Source: Oscillospiraceae bacterium
GTDB lineage: Bacteria; Bacillota; Clostridia; Oscillospirales; Oscillospiraceae
Direction of reading: 5' to 3'
Assembly (NCBI GenBank): GCA_028708585.1
Contig: JAQVYO010000028.1
Span: 1 to 14,909 of the forward strand
DNA: 14,909 nt
The notes under the pieces are model-generated. The model was not told the DNA's origin, searched no databases, and saw only the letters and a list, made by a program, of their open reading frames with translations. Both the position numbers and the translations under genes were made by a program. Shown here piece after piece: positions 7,285 through 14,303 of the stretch (within the stretch, counting starts at the first letter, position 1; the number at the start of each line of letters is the position of its first letter).

Positions 7285-7357
7285 CGGTTTTCAAAGGCAT
7301 ACGCGCGGACAAACCCACATATACTTTTCACAGCCGTACAAAAGGAGCGTGAATGGT

Positions 7358-7999
7358 ATGGAACGGGAATGGAATGAAAATCATGTGCTGCTGAGAGGTG
7401 TCGCCCAAGAAGCGCCTGTCTTTTCTCATGAAAACCGAGGAGAACGCTACACAGTGTTCCCTTTGGCGGTTAAGCGTCTGTCCGGAACGGTGGACACGCT
7501 GCCTGTTTTGGCTTCTTCTCAAGCGTTGGCCGCCTGCCCGGTGAAGCCGGGAATGAGCATGGAAGTGGAGGGCGAATTGCGCTCCTTTAATAATAAAAGC
7601 GGGAGAGGAAGACGGCTGGTTTTATCGGTTTTTGCCCGGCGCATGGCCGCTTCCGGGGAACCGGACCAAAATCATCTGATTTTGGAAGGGGTAATCTGCA
7701 AAAAACCGGCGCTGCGCAGGACGCCGTTGGGGCGGGAAATCTGTGATTTTATCCTAGCGGTCAACCGGAAATACGGACGGGCGGATTACTTGCCGTGTAT
7801 TTCCTGGGGGCACGTTGCAGCACAGACCGCCGCCTTGGAGGTTGGAAGCCAGCTGCGCCTGGAAGGACGGATGCAAAGCCGGACATACATAAAAGTTTTG
7901 GACGGAGAAAGCACGGAACGCACGGCGTTTGAAGTATCCGTGATGCGTTTGGAAAAATGGGGATGCTCTGCCGATCACGAGAAACGCTGCATTTTATAA
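7358..7999 (+). CDS. Tandem OB-fold, SSB-like protein
   Basis: The 213-residue protein appears to hold two OB folds. The second (about 106-200) is clearly like bacterial single-stranded DNA-binding proteins: NHLILEGVICKKPALRRTPLG, then ICDFILAVNRKYGRADYLPCISWG, VGSQLRLEGRMQSRTYIKV and TAFEVSVMRLEKWG. The first (about 8-96: NHVLLRGVAQEAP through VEGELRSFNN and LVLSVFARRM) is more divergent. The acidic C-terminal tail that canonical SSB uses to recruit partners is absent; the protein ends HEKRCIL. It is therefore probably not the main replicative SSB. Similar two-domain proteins occur in Clostridia, from memory. I chose ATG 7358, 10 bases after an AAAGGAG site; GTG 7349 is in frame but too close to that site. 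It sits between the aro genes and a spore protein gene, which does not fix a role. Confidence 0.85.
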   Translation: MEREWNENHVLLRGVAQEAPVFSHENRGERYTVFPLAVKRLSGTVDTLPVLASSQALAACPVKPGMSMEVEGELRSFNNKSGRGRRLVLSVFARRMAASGEPDQNHLILEGVICKKPALRRTPLGREICDFILAVNRKYGRADYLPCISWGHVAAQTAALEVGSQLRLEGRMQSRTYIKVLDGESTERTAFEVSVMRLEKWGCSADHEKRCIL

Positions 8000-8030
8000 A
8001 CTGTTTTCTTACGTTTTGGAAATTGTTTTT

Positions 8031-8062
8031 CTATGTTTTGCATGGACCAAACATGCATATTA
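8031..8062 (+). promoter_or_regulatory. Possible forespore (sigma-G-like) promoter of the SASP gene
   Basis: SASP genes are normally transcribed by sigma-G in the forespore. CATATTA at 8056-8062 fits the sigma-G -10 pattern. The nearest -35-like element, CTATG at 8031-8035, is 20 bases away and deviates from the consensus, so support is weak. The predicted leader would be about 65 bases. Confidence 0.3.
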
Positions 8063-8133
8063 AATGGGACTGGGGCAAAGCTATGATCGGGATATCAATC
8101 CTCCAATTTTTAAACATGAAAAGGAGATTTGAA

Positions 8134-8328
8134 ATGGCTAGATCGAATCAGGTTCTTGTTCCGGCTGCTCGTGAAGCAATGGATAGATTTAAGATGGAAG
8201 CTGCCAACGAGGTTGGCGTAAACCTCAAGCAGGGGTATAACGGCGACCTGACGTCCAAGCAGGCTGGCTCTGTCGGTGGCCAGATGGTCAAAAAGATGAT
8301 CCAGGGCTACGAAAACGGCATGAAATAA
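8134..8328 (+). CDS. Small acid-soluble spore protein, alpha/beta type
   Basis: Alpha/beta SASPs coat forespore DNA, protect it from UV, heat and oxidation, and are degraded at germination by the GPR protease. The 64-residue protein is a close match to the family: LVPAAREAMDRFKMEAANEV, then GYNGDLTSKQAGSVGGQMVK and a C-terminal MIQGYENGM. The two conserved family blocks (the REAMDRFK helix and GSVGGQMVKKMI) are both complete. The expected GPR cleavage region corresponds to FKMEAANEVG. The start follows an AAAAGGAG site with good spacing. The AT-rich 130-base upstream region and the terminator after it indicate a single-gene unit, independent of the preceding genes. It is the strongest evidence that the host forms endospores. 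Confidence 0.97.
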   Translation: MARSNQVLVPAAREAMDRFKMEAANEVGVNLKQGYNGDLTSKQAGSVGGQMVKKMIQGYENGMK

Positions 8329-8353
8329 CTTGCTGATTTTTTCAGCTTAAAAG

Positions 8354-8392
8354 AAGGAGCCGCCGTGGGTTCACGGCGGCTCCTTGGTGTTT
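8354..8392 (+). terminator. Bidirectional terminator between SASP gene and tmcAL
   Basis: A perfect 14-bp stem (8354-8367 with 8372-8385, loop GGTT) lies between two convergent genes. On the plus strand it is followed by GGTGTTTTCC, and on the minus strand by TTCTTTTAAG. It can serve the SASP gene from one side and tmcAL from the other, with the better T tract on the minus side. Confidence 0.85.
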
Positions 8393-8420
8393 TCCGCGGG
8401 TCCCTTTGAAAAACCAGGGT

Positions 8421-9644
8421 TTACGGCTTTGCCTGAGCGGTTTCAGCCGGCAGGACAGGACCCCGGCGCCATTCTTCTCCGCCCGGATAAATTCGGGGGG
8501 AACAAAGGCTATAAAGGTCGGTGGACCTGCTTTCCAGCTCAAAGAGCATGCGGCCCGGTTGGCTCAGCTGTTTGGCGCGAGCGGGTTTTGTAATCACCGG
8601 AAGACGGGCGCTTGTCCGCATTTTGGCCAGGATTTTCCTTCCTGTCCCGTTAAAACCCAATACCCGGAGATAGGGAATCTGATTTGGCCGGCTGGATTTG
8701 GCGACCCCCAAAAACGCCCAGAGTATGAGCCGTCTCAAATGCGCATGAGTATACCGTTTTGTTTTGCAGATATCCAGTATTTCCTTCAGACTGCTTCCAG
8801 CACGGGCGGAAGCCATAAGCCGCGGCGCGAGTCCGCCTCCGGATTCCGGAAGCGCTTCGTAGTCTTCCGGAGCCATTGTCCTCAGTTTGGCCAAGATAGC
8901 CCGTTCGGCATGTGTTGCCGTTGCGGGAGCAATACCCGCAGCAAGGTCTTTTTCATATAATTCCTGTGTTTCTGATGGAAGAAACGGAGCGGCGGCTTCC
9001 GGTTTCCCAGCGGTTAGCAAGGCGCGCAGATGGGATGCGGAAGCCAATTGTTCTTTGGGAACGCCGCCGTCATGGCACGCGCCCCGCCGGGGAATGGTCA
9101 AAGGCACGATGGAGGAATTGAGCCGCTGTAGCGCGCCCAGGTAAGAAACCCCCAGGAGGTTGTTGGGAGATTGCAAAAGGCCCGCTTTTTGTCCCAAAAG
9201 CAGAAATGCGGTTTCCTGTCGGGCTTTGGGATAGGAACAACCGGAGTTCAGCAGTGTTTGCAGTAGCGGTTCGGCAGTTGCCCCGTGCAACCCGCGGGCG
9301 ATTTCCTCCAGCTTGGATAAGCGGCCGCATTCGCTTCCGAAAGACAAAAAATCCACAACGCCGGTTGCGTCCAGAATCTGAATTGCTCCGGATGCAAACC
9401 GTTCCGCCGGAGCCATGGCGAAGGGAAGGGGAAGCTCCAGCACCAGGTCCGCTCCGCTTTGCAAAGCCGCCGCGGCCCGTGTGTGTTTGGGAAACAGCGC
9501 GGGCGCTCCCCGCTGCACAAAATTACCGCTCATGACACACACGATGCCGCAGTCTTCTCCCAAAAGCGCCCGGGTTTGCTGGATATGATAGGCATGGCCT
9601 TTATGAAACGGATTGTATTCCGCGATAATGCCGCAGGTTTTCAT
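8421..9644 (-). CDS. tmcAL: tRNA(Met) cytidine acetate ligase TmcAL
   Basis: TmcAL forms N4-acetylcytidine at wobble position 34 of elongator tRNA-Met, using acetate and ATP through an acetyl-adenylate intermediate. The 407-residue protein opens with GIIAEYNPFHKGHAYHI, the nucleotidyltransferase HxGH motif at residues 14-17. This is followed by CVMSGNFVQRGAPALFPKH and ADLVLELPLPFAMAPAERFA, all hallmark segments of the family (formerly YlbM). The C-terminal half contains the RNA-binding region, with for example TKRYTHAHLRRLILWAFLG. The start at 9644 follows a GGAGGA site about 11 bases upstream. In several Clostridia this gene lies beside pta-ackA; here it is divergent from ackA with pta absent. 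The acetate link between the two neighbours is noted but may be historical. Identification is firm. Confidence 0.96.
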   Translation of the reverse strand: MKTCGIIAEYNPFHKGHAYHIQQTRALLGEDCGIVCVMSGNFVQRGAPALFPKHTRAAAALQSGADLVLELPLPFAMAPAERFASGAIQILDATGVVDFLSFGSECGRLSKLEEIARGLHGATAEPLLQTLLNSGCSYPKARQETAFLLLGQKAGLLQSPNNLLGVSYLGALQRLNSSIVPLTIPRRGACHDGGVPKEQLASASHLRALLTAGKPEAAAPFLPSETQELYEKDLAAGIAPATATHAERAILAKLRTMAPEDYEALPESGGGLAPRLMASARAGSSLKEILDICKTKRYTHAHLRRLILWAFLGVAKSSRPNQIPYLRVLGFNGTGRKILAKMRTSARLPVITKPARAKQLSQPGRMLFELESRSTDLYSLCSPRIYPGGEEWRRGPVLPAETAQAKP

Positions 9645-9691
9645 TTTTTTATTTGTCCTCCGAAAATTTTTTAAATAATTGCCGAAAGTGG

Positions 9692-9720
9692 TTGTTTGAG
9701 CCAGTCAATTGCGGTAAAAT
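9692..9720 (+). promoter_or_regulatory. Promoter of ackA (sigma-A type)
   Basis: TTGTTT (9692-9697) and TAAAAT (9715-9720) are 17 bases apart; the -10 matches the consensus at five of six positions. Transcription would start near 9727 and give ackA a leader of about 240 bases. Confidence 0.6.
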
Positions 9721-9758
9721 ATAAAGAAGCGATGCTTTACGATCTTGCTTCGTGCATG

Positions 9759-9787
9759 ATGAAACAGGAATCTTTTCCGCCTATACT
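9759..9787 (+). promoter_or_regulatory. Possible second promoter of ackA
   Basis: ATGAAA (9759-9764) and TATACT (9782-9787) have a 17-base spacer, with four and five consensus matches. It would shorten the leader to about 170 bases while keeping all three hairpins. Confidence 0.4.
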
Positions 9788-9826
9788 GTTTGCGTTTTCA
9801 GCTGGAGATGCCGCAAAACGTCTGCC

Positions 9827-9943
9827 TGCCGCCCAGGGCGGCATTTGGGCTTCTTGAAAGAAAGACGGGAGATCTTCGGGCGGCCGCCCCTGGGCGGTTG
9901 CTAAAAGCTATGCTTATTTTATGTTCTGCGGAGATTTTCCGCA
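9827..9943 (+). promoter_or_regulatory. Hairpin-rich ackA leader
   Basis: Three hairpins lie between the ackA promoters and its start. A perfect 7-bp stem (9827-9833 with 9837-9843) and a GC stem (9884-9888 with 9893-9897) share the core CCGCCC...GGGCGG. A 6-bp stem (9927-9932 with 9938-9943) lies about 20 bases before the start codon. None has a proper terminal T run (TTTGGGCTTCTT follows the first), so attenuation is only a possibility. I do not recognise a known riboswitch class. Confidence 0.4.
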
Positions 9944-9964
9944 AGCCAATAAAGGAGAGAAGAA

Positions 9965-11167
9965 ATGAAAATCTTAGTCATCAATGCGGGCAGCTCCTCG
10001 CTGAAATATCAGCTGCTGGATCCGGCTACCCATGAACTTATGGCCAAAGGACTTTGTGAGCGCATTGGAATTGGAGGGCATATCAAACATACCCCCGAGG
10101 GAAAGGAAGCCTATGCGGCGGATATCGACATGCCAACCCATTCCGAAGCGATCCAGGCGGTTTTATCTTTGCTGGTGGATCCTGCCCATGGGGTCATCAA
10201 AACGGTCTCCGAAATTGACGCGGTGGGTCACCGTGTGGTGCATGGCGGAGAGGAATTTGCTTCTTCCGTGCTGATTGACGATCAGGTTATGGATACTCTG
10301 AAGGCCTGTATTCCGCTGGCTCCTCTGCACAATCCCGCCAACATCACCGGCATCAACGCCTGCAAAGCGGCTATGCCCGGCGTTCCCCATGTGGCCGTGT
10401 TTGATACCGCTTTCCATCAGACGCTCCCGCCCAAGGCGTTTATTTTTGCACTGCCATATGAATATTATGAAAAAGATAAGGTGCGCCGCTATGGGTTCCA
10501 TGGGACCTCTCACCGCTATGTATCCCAGCGAGCCGCCTCTCTGATGGGCCGCCCCATTGAGGAACTGAAGCTGGTGACCTGTCATTTGGGCAACGGCGCT
10601 TCTACCTGTGCGATCAAATATGGGAAATCCATTGATACCTCCATGGGCTTTACCCCGCTGGACGGCCTTCCCATGGGGACCCGTTCCGGCGCGGTTGATT
10701 CCGGTATTTTGCAGTATTTAATGGATTTGAAACATCTGGATATCCACCAAATGCTGGATATCCTCAATAAGAAATCCGGCGTGCTCGGTATTTCCGGCAT
10801 CTCTTCCGATTTCCGGGATCTGGATCAGGCGGCCGCAGCGGGCAGCGAACGCGCGCAGCTTGCCATTGACGTGTTTACCTATAAAGTCACAAAACGCATT
10901 GGGTCTTCCGCTGCCGCCATGGGTGGCTTGGACGGTGTGATTTTCACTGCCGGCGTGGGCGAAAACAGCCCCGAACTTCGGGCCAAGATTTTGGAGGGCC
11001 TTGAATTTTTGGGTCTCAAGCTGGATCCCGCGAAGAACAATATCCGCGGGAAGGAGGCCGTCATTTCCACTGATGATTCTCCCAATACGATTATGGTCAT
11101 TCCCACCAATGAGGAATTGGTGATTGCCATGGATACCGCAAAGATTGTATCCCAATTAAAAAAATAA
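9965..11167 (+). CDS. ackA: Acetate kinase
   Basis: AckA converts acetyl phosphate and ADP to acetate and ATP, the energy-yielding last step of acetate fermentation, and is reversible. The 400-residue protein has standard length and the ASKHA-family signatures: VINAGSSSLKY with Asn7, HRVVHGG with Arg90, PLAPLHNP, FDTAFH with catalytic Asp147, and YGFHGTSH with His179. It also has HLGNGAS, GTRSGAVDSG with Arg240, and FTAGVGENS near the nucleotide site. The TNEE motif at 381-384 contributes the metal-binding glutamate. The start follows AAAGGAGAG at good spacing. The partner gene pta is not adjacent: upstream is divergent tmcAL and downstream is a convergent copper ATPase. The gene appears monocistronic, with its own promoter, leader and terminator. 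Identification is certain. Confidence 0.99.
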   Translation: MKILVINAGSSSLKYQLLDPATHELMAKGLCERIGIGGHIKHTPEGKEAYAADIDMPTHSEAIQAVLSLLVDPAHGVIKTVSEIDAVGHRVVHGGEEFASSVLIDDQVMDTLKACIPLAPLHNPANITGINACKAAMPGVPHVAVFDTAFHQTLPPKAFIFALPYEYYEKDKVRRYGFHGTSHRYVSQRAASLMGRPIEELKLVTCHLGNGASTCAIKYGKSIDTSMGFTPLDGLPMGTRSGAVDSGILQYLMDLKHLDIHQMLDILNKKSGVLGISGISSDFRDLDQAAAAGSERAQLAIDVFTYKVTKRIGSSAAAMGGLDGVIFTAGVGENSPELRAKILEGLEFLGLKLDPAKNNIRGKEAVISTDDSPNTIMVIPTNEELVIAMDTAKIVSQLKK

Positions 11168-11188
11168 ACGGGAACTCCTTTTTGTTCT

Positions 11189-11226
11189 GAAAGCGTGCCA
11201 GTGTAAAACCGGCACGCTTTCCTTGT
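11189..11226 (+). terminator. Intrinsic terminator of ackA
   Basis: An 11-bp perfect stem (GAAAGCGTGCC at 11189-11199 with GGCACGCTTTC at 11211-11221, 11-base loop) lies 21 bases after the stop codon and is followed by CTTGTT. On the other strand it lacks a T run, so it acts mainly on ackA. Confidence 0.8.
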
Positions 11227-11379
11227 TCCAAGGTCAAAGGACGGGAGCAGATCCTTACCTCGGTCCCGGATTCGGAGGGCGGTGGGCACGGGGCTGCCGG
11301 GGCTGCAACGATCTGTGCGCCTACTGGAAAGCGTTTGTTTTTTGCAGCAAAGACCCGGTGGTTTTTCCATGCAAGCTGG

Positions 11380-11413
11380 GGCGCTTCTTCACGAAACCCG
11401 TGGAAGAAGCGCC
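11380..11413 (-). terminator. Hairpin downstream of the copper locus
   Basis: About 30 bases after the minus-strand stop codon, 11380-11393 pairs with 11399-11413 as a 14-bp stem with a one-base bulge and a 5-base loop. No T run follows on the minus strand, so it is either a weak terminator or a 3'-end stabiliser. The stretch 11227-11379 between it and the ackA terminator holds nothing I can identify. Confidence 0.45.
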
Positions 11414-11445
11414 TCCGGTGATCCGCAGAGCCAGGAAAAACGCGG

Positions 11446-11652
11446 TTACTGTACGTTCACCACTTCATAGCCCGCGTCCTCCACCGCTTTGGCAAGGACT
11501 TCGTCCGGCACGGGCGCCTCCATAGAAACGGTTGCGGTTTTGGCGTCTAGGTCCACGGCTGCCTTGACGCCGCTGATGGAATTTAACGCTTTTTCCACCC
11601 GGTCGGAGCAATGGGAGCAACTCATGCCCTCAATGGACAGAATTTTTTTCAT
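11446..11652 (-). CDS. copZ: CopZ-like copper chaperone, possibly also translated from its own start
   Basis: These 68 codons encode one heavy-metal-associated (HMA) domain with GMSCSHC at residues 9-15 and the usual beta-alpha-beta pattern, ending AGYEVVNVQ. Length and sequence match free CopZ chaperones, which carry Cu(I) to CopA and to copper-sensing repressors. Directly before its ATG is AAAGGAG at an 8-base spacing, a consensus ribosome binding site that a mere internal domain would not need. The frame is continuous with the upstream CopA gene, so it may be made as a free protein, as a C-terminal fusion domain, or as both. I list it separately because of the start signal. The copper assignment follows from the motif and from the CopA partner. 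Confidence 0.75.
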   Translation of the reverse strand: MKKILSIEGMSCSHCSDRVEKALNSISGVKAAVDLDAKTATVSMEAPVPDEVLAKAVEDAGYEVVNVQ

Positions 11653-14043
11653 AGAATCTTCTCCTTTCGTTAACGTGCATATGGGATGGTTCGCGCCGGA
11701 AAGAGGCTCCGGCTGCAAAGAGGACGGTGCTGCCTCCGGCAAAGGGGGAATGCGGGCGCTGGATGTTGCATCCTCCCGGCGGCCGGTTTTAAAAAACCGT
11801 AAGCGAAGCGCGTTGGAGACAACGCAAACAGAGGACAGGCTCATAGCCGCGGCGGCGAACATGGGGCTTAATGTAATCCCAAAGGCGGGGTAAAGAATGC
11901 CGGCGGCAATGGGAATGCCGATGCAGTTGTAAAAGAATGCCCAAAAAAGATTTTGCTTCACGTTCCGGATGACTGCTTTTGAAAGGCGGACGGCGGTCAC
12001 CGCATCCATTAGGTCGCTTTTCATCAGCACGATGTCGGCGGACTCAATAGCCACGTCCGACCCTGCTCCGATGGCGATACCCACATCCGCCCGGGCCAGG
12101 GCGGGCGCGTCGTTGATCCCGTCGCCTACCATGGCAACACGACTGCCTTCCGACTGCAGTTTGGCGATTTCCCGTTCTTTGCCGGCGGGCAGAACCTCCG
12201 CAATGACCTTGGAAAGTCCCAGCTGGCGGCCGATGGCCAGAGCGGTGCGCCGGTTGTCTCCGGTAAGCATGACCACCGACATGCCCATGGAAAGGAAGCC
12301 GGCGATGGCCTCCCGGCTGGTTTCCTTGACTATGTCCGCTACCGCAATGATGCCCAAAAGCCCAGAGGGACCGGCAAAATACAGCGAAGTTTTTCCCGCC
12401 TCTTCCAATTGGGCGGCGGAAGAGGCATAGGACTCCAGAGCAATCTGCTGCGCTTTCATCATGGCCGCATTGCCCGCAAAAAAGCGTTCCCCATTGACAA
12501 TTGCGGAAACGCCGCGTCCTGGCGTCGCCTCAAAGCCTTCGATAGAGCATAAGGGGATGTTTCTTGCCTGCGTTTCCGTGGTGATGGCTTCCGCGAGGGG
12601 GTGTTCGGATAGATGCTCCAAGGAAGCGGCCACGCAAAGAAGCTCTTCCTCCGAGATGCCGGGAGCGGGCAGAAGATCAGTTACTTTGGGCATGCCTTTG
12701 GTAATGGTGCCGGTTTTGTCCAGAACGACAGTACGCACGGTGTGGGTTACTTCCAGCGATTCGGCGGACTTAATTAAAATGCCGTTTTCCGCGCCTTTTC
12801 CGGTACCGACCATAATCGCCACCGGCGTGGCAAGACCCAACGCGCAAGGGCAGGAAATCACAAGAATGGAAATGCCAATGGAAAGCGCGAAGGAAAAGGG
12901 ATGGCCTGCGAGCAGCCAGGCAGCGGTGGTTATGACCGCGATGGCAATAACCACGGGGACAAAGATTCCCGCTACTTTATCCGCCAGTTTGGAGATAGGC
13001 GCTTTGGAAGAACCCGCTTCCTCTACCAGATGAATAATTTGGGCCAGCGTTGTATCTTCCCCAACTTTTTCGGCCTTAAACTGAAAAGAACCGGATTTAT
13101 TGATGGAAGCGGAAAGCACATGGTCCCCTACGTTCTTTTCTACCGGAATGCTTTCTCCAGTAAGGGCGGATTCATCCACAGAGGAAGCGCCTTCCACCAG
13201 GATGCCGTCCACCGGAATGCTCTGCCCCGGCCGGACCACTACAATATCACCCTGCCGCACCTGATCCACAGGAATCTCCGTTTCCGTTCCATCCCGAAGG
13301 ACAAAGGCGGTTTTAGGGGCCAAATCCATTAATTTGGTGATGGCGTCGGAGGTTTTGCCCTTGGAGCGGGTTTCCAAATATTTTCCCAAGGTAATAAGCG
13401 TCAGAATCATGCCGGCCGATTCAAAATATAATTCCGAGGCATACCGGTTTATCAGGTTTATATCCCCGGTGCCAAATCCCCAAGAGAGTTGGTAGAGTAC
13501 GAAAACGCCATAGATCAAGGCGGCGGCGGAGCCGATGGCAATGAGCGAATCCATATTGGGCGCGCCTTTGAACAAAGACCGCAGCCCAACCTTATAATAC
13601 CGGTCATTTACATAGGTAATGGGCAGCGTCAGCAGGAACTGCGTCAGCGCCAGGGTTAAGGCATGTTCCGTTCCATGCAGGAAAATGGGGAGAGGAAGTC
13701 CCAGCATGTGCCCCATGGAAGTATAGAATAAAGGAATTAAAAAACAAAAAGAAACGATCAGCCGCCGCTTGGTTTGCCGGGCTTCCTCCATGGCCGGATT
13801 TTGCAGACTGTCCCGGCCCATATTTTCCTGAACACCGTGAAGCGCGGCGCGGTACCCTGCGTCCGCCACGGCTTTTTCAATGGCTGCCGGGCCGGATGCC
13901 GCTTCATCGTATTCGACGACCATACTGCCGTTTAAGAGATTGACCTGTACGGATTTGGTACCGGAAAGCTTTCCCACCGCTCGCTCACCATGTGCGGAGC
14001 AGGCGGAGCAGGTCATGCCTGTGACATCAAATTTCTGTTTCAT
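11446..14043 (-). CDS. copA: Copper-exporting P1B-type ATPase CopA with in-frame C-terminal CopZ domain
   Basis: CopA pumps Cu(I) out across the cytoplasmic membrane using ATP. The 865-codon frame begins with an HMA domain (GMTCSAC, Cys12 and Cys15). It then has membrane helices, the actuator motif TGES (295-298), and the Cu-type CPC (398-400) in ISCPCALGLATP. The phosphorylated Asp442 lies in DKTGTIT, HP is at 481-482, and GDGINDAPAL lies in the ATP domain. Tyr705-Asn706 in the seventh helix and MSLSS (734-738) in the eighth fit the copper subclass. CopA-like sequence ends near residue 751. A 45-residue, low-complexity, linker-like stretch (753-797, bases 11653-11787) then leads to a CopZ domain. 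The sequence TTTTTTAAAA (11796 down to 11787) lies exactly at the end of the CopA part. One more T there would give a stop codon right after Phe751. The start follows AGAGG at five bases. No CsoR or CopY gene is visible nearby. Confidence 0.95.
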   Translation of the reverse strand: MKQKFDVTGMTCSACSAHGERAVGKLSGTKSVQVNLLNGSMVVEYDEAASGPAAIEKAVADAGYRAALHGVQENMGRDSLQNPAMEEARQTKRRLIVSFCFLIPLFYTSMGHMLGLPLPIFLHGTEHALTLALTQFLLTLPITYVNDRYYKVGLRSLFKGAPNMDSLIAIGSAAALIYGVFVLYQLSWGFGTGDINLINRYASELYFESAGMILTLITLGKYLETRSKGKTSDAITKLMDLAPKTAFVLRDGTETEIPVDQVRQGDIVVVRPGQSIPVDGILVEGASSVDESALTGESIPVEKNVGDHVLSASINKSGSFQFKAEKVGEDTTLAQIIHLVEEAGSSKAPISKLADKVAGIFVPVVIAIAVITTAAWLLAGHPFSFALSIGISILVISCPCALGLATPVAIMVGTGKGAENGILIKSAESLEVTHTVRTVVLDKTGTITKGMPKVTDLLPAPGISEEELLCVAASLEHLSEHPLAEAITTETQARNIPLCSIEGFEATPGRGVSAIVNGERFFAGNAAMMKAQQIALESYASSAAQLEEAGKTSLYFAGPSGLLGIIAVADIVKETSREAIAGFLSMGMSVVMLTGDNRRTALAIGRQLGLSKVIAEVLPAGKEREIAKLQSEGSRVAMVGDGINDAPALARADVGIAIGAGSDVAIESADIVLMKSDLMDAVTAVRLSKAVIRNVKQNLFWAFFYNCIGIPIAAGILYPAFGITLSPMFAAAAMSLSSVCVVSNALRLRFFKTGRREDATSSARIPPLPEAAPSSLQPEPLSGANHPICTLTKGEDSMKKILSIEGMSCSHCSDRVEKALNSISGVKAAVDLDAKTATVSMEAPVPDEVLAKAVEDAGYEVVNVQ

Positions 14044-14127
14044 GAAAACCTCTCAGTCTGAAATCTTGGTGCATTGAAATGGTTTCCGCTGGGGGAAAAT
14101 GCGTTTCATATCACGGTTTTTTTCATT

Positions 14128-14168
14128 ATGATACCGCTAGCCAGGCCGCCAAACGGCAGCGGTATCAT
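14128..14168 (-). promoter_or_regulatory. Inverted repeat in the copA leader (possible operator or leader hairpin)
   Basis: ATGATACCGCT (14128-14138) and AGCGGTATCAT (14158-14168) form a perfect 11-bp inverted repeat. Inside it GCCG and CGGC can add a second stem. It lies 70-110 bases downstream of the predicted copA start of transcription and 85 bases before the start codon. No T run follows, so it is not a standard terminator. The half-sites contain ATACC and GGTAT, reminiscent of copper-repressor (CsoR) operators, but the spacing is unlike them. Function is inferred from position only. Confidence 0.5.
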
Positions 14169-14243
14169 GCACCGCCGTTTTCGGCTGCCCAGAAGGGGCG
14201 GGAAAACAGGCTGAAATGAAAGTATGCGATCTGCGCTGAGGAT

Positions 14244-14252
14244 AGTATACCA
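14244..14252 (-). promoter_or_regulatory. Candidate copA promoter (extended -10)
   Basis: On the minus strand TATACT (14244-14249) is preceded by TGG, an extended -10 element. No good -35 is present because that position falls within the preceding terminator stem. The start of transcription would be near 14237, giving copA a leader of about 195 bases. Confidence 0.5.
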
Positions 14253-14303
14253 TAAAATAAAACCCGCTGCAGCCCTAATCAAGTCTACAGCGGATTTTTG
14301 TTC
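14250..14303 (-). terminator. Bidirectional intrinsic terminator after the SPFH locus
   Basis: Bases 14264-14272 pair with 14285-14293 (nine positions, one mismatch, 12-base loop). On the minus strand the stem is followed by GTTTTATTTTATGG, and on the plus strand by ATTTTTGTTCTTTTTTT. It lies at the end of the decayed small gene after the SPFH gene and so probably ends that transcript. Confidence 0.75.

Noticed and set aside
8056..8062. A confident sigma-G promoter call for the SASP gene
   Set aside because: The -10 fits but the -35 candidate is 20 bases away and imperfect. It is kept only as a low-confidence feature.
8384..8960. Plus-strand frames of 69 and 184 codons opposite tmcAL
   Set aside because: They are shadows of the strongly supported TmcAL frame and begin right at the terminator.
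11227..11445. A possible small gene or RNA gene between ackA and the copper locus
   Set aside because: The short plus-strand frames lack good start signals and protein character. I found no tRNA fold or known RNA motif, only the hairpin at 11380-11413.
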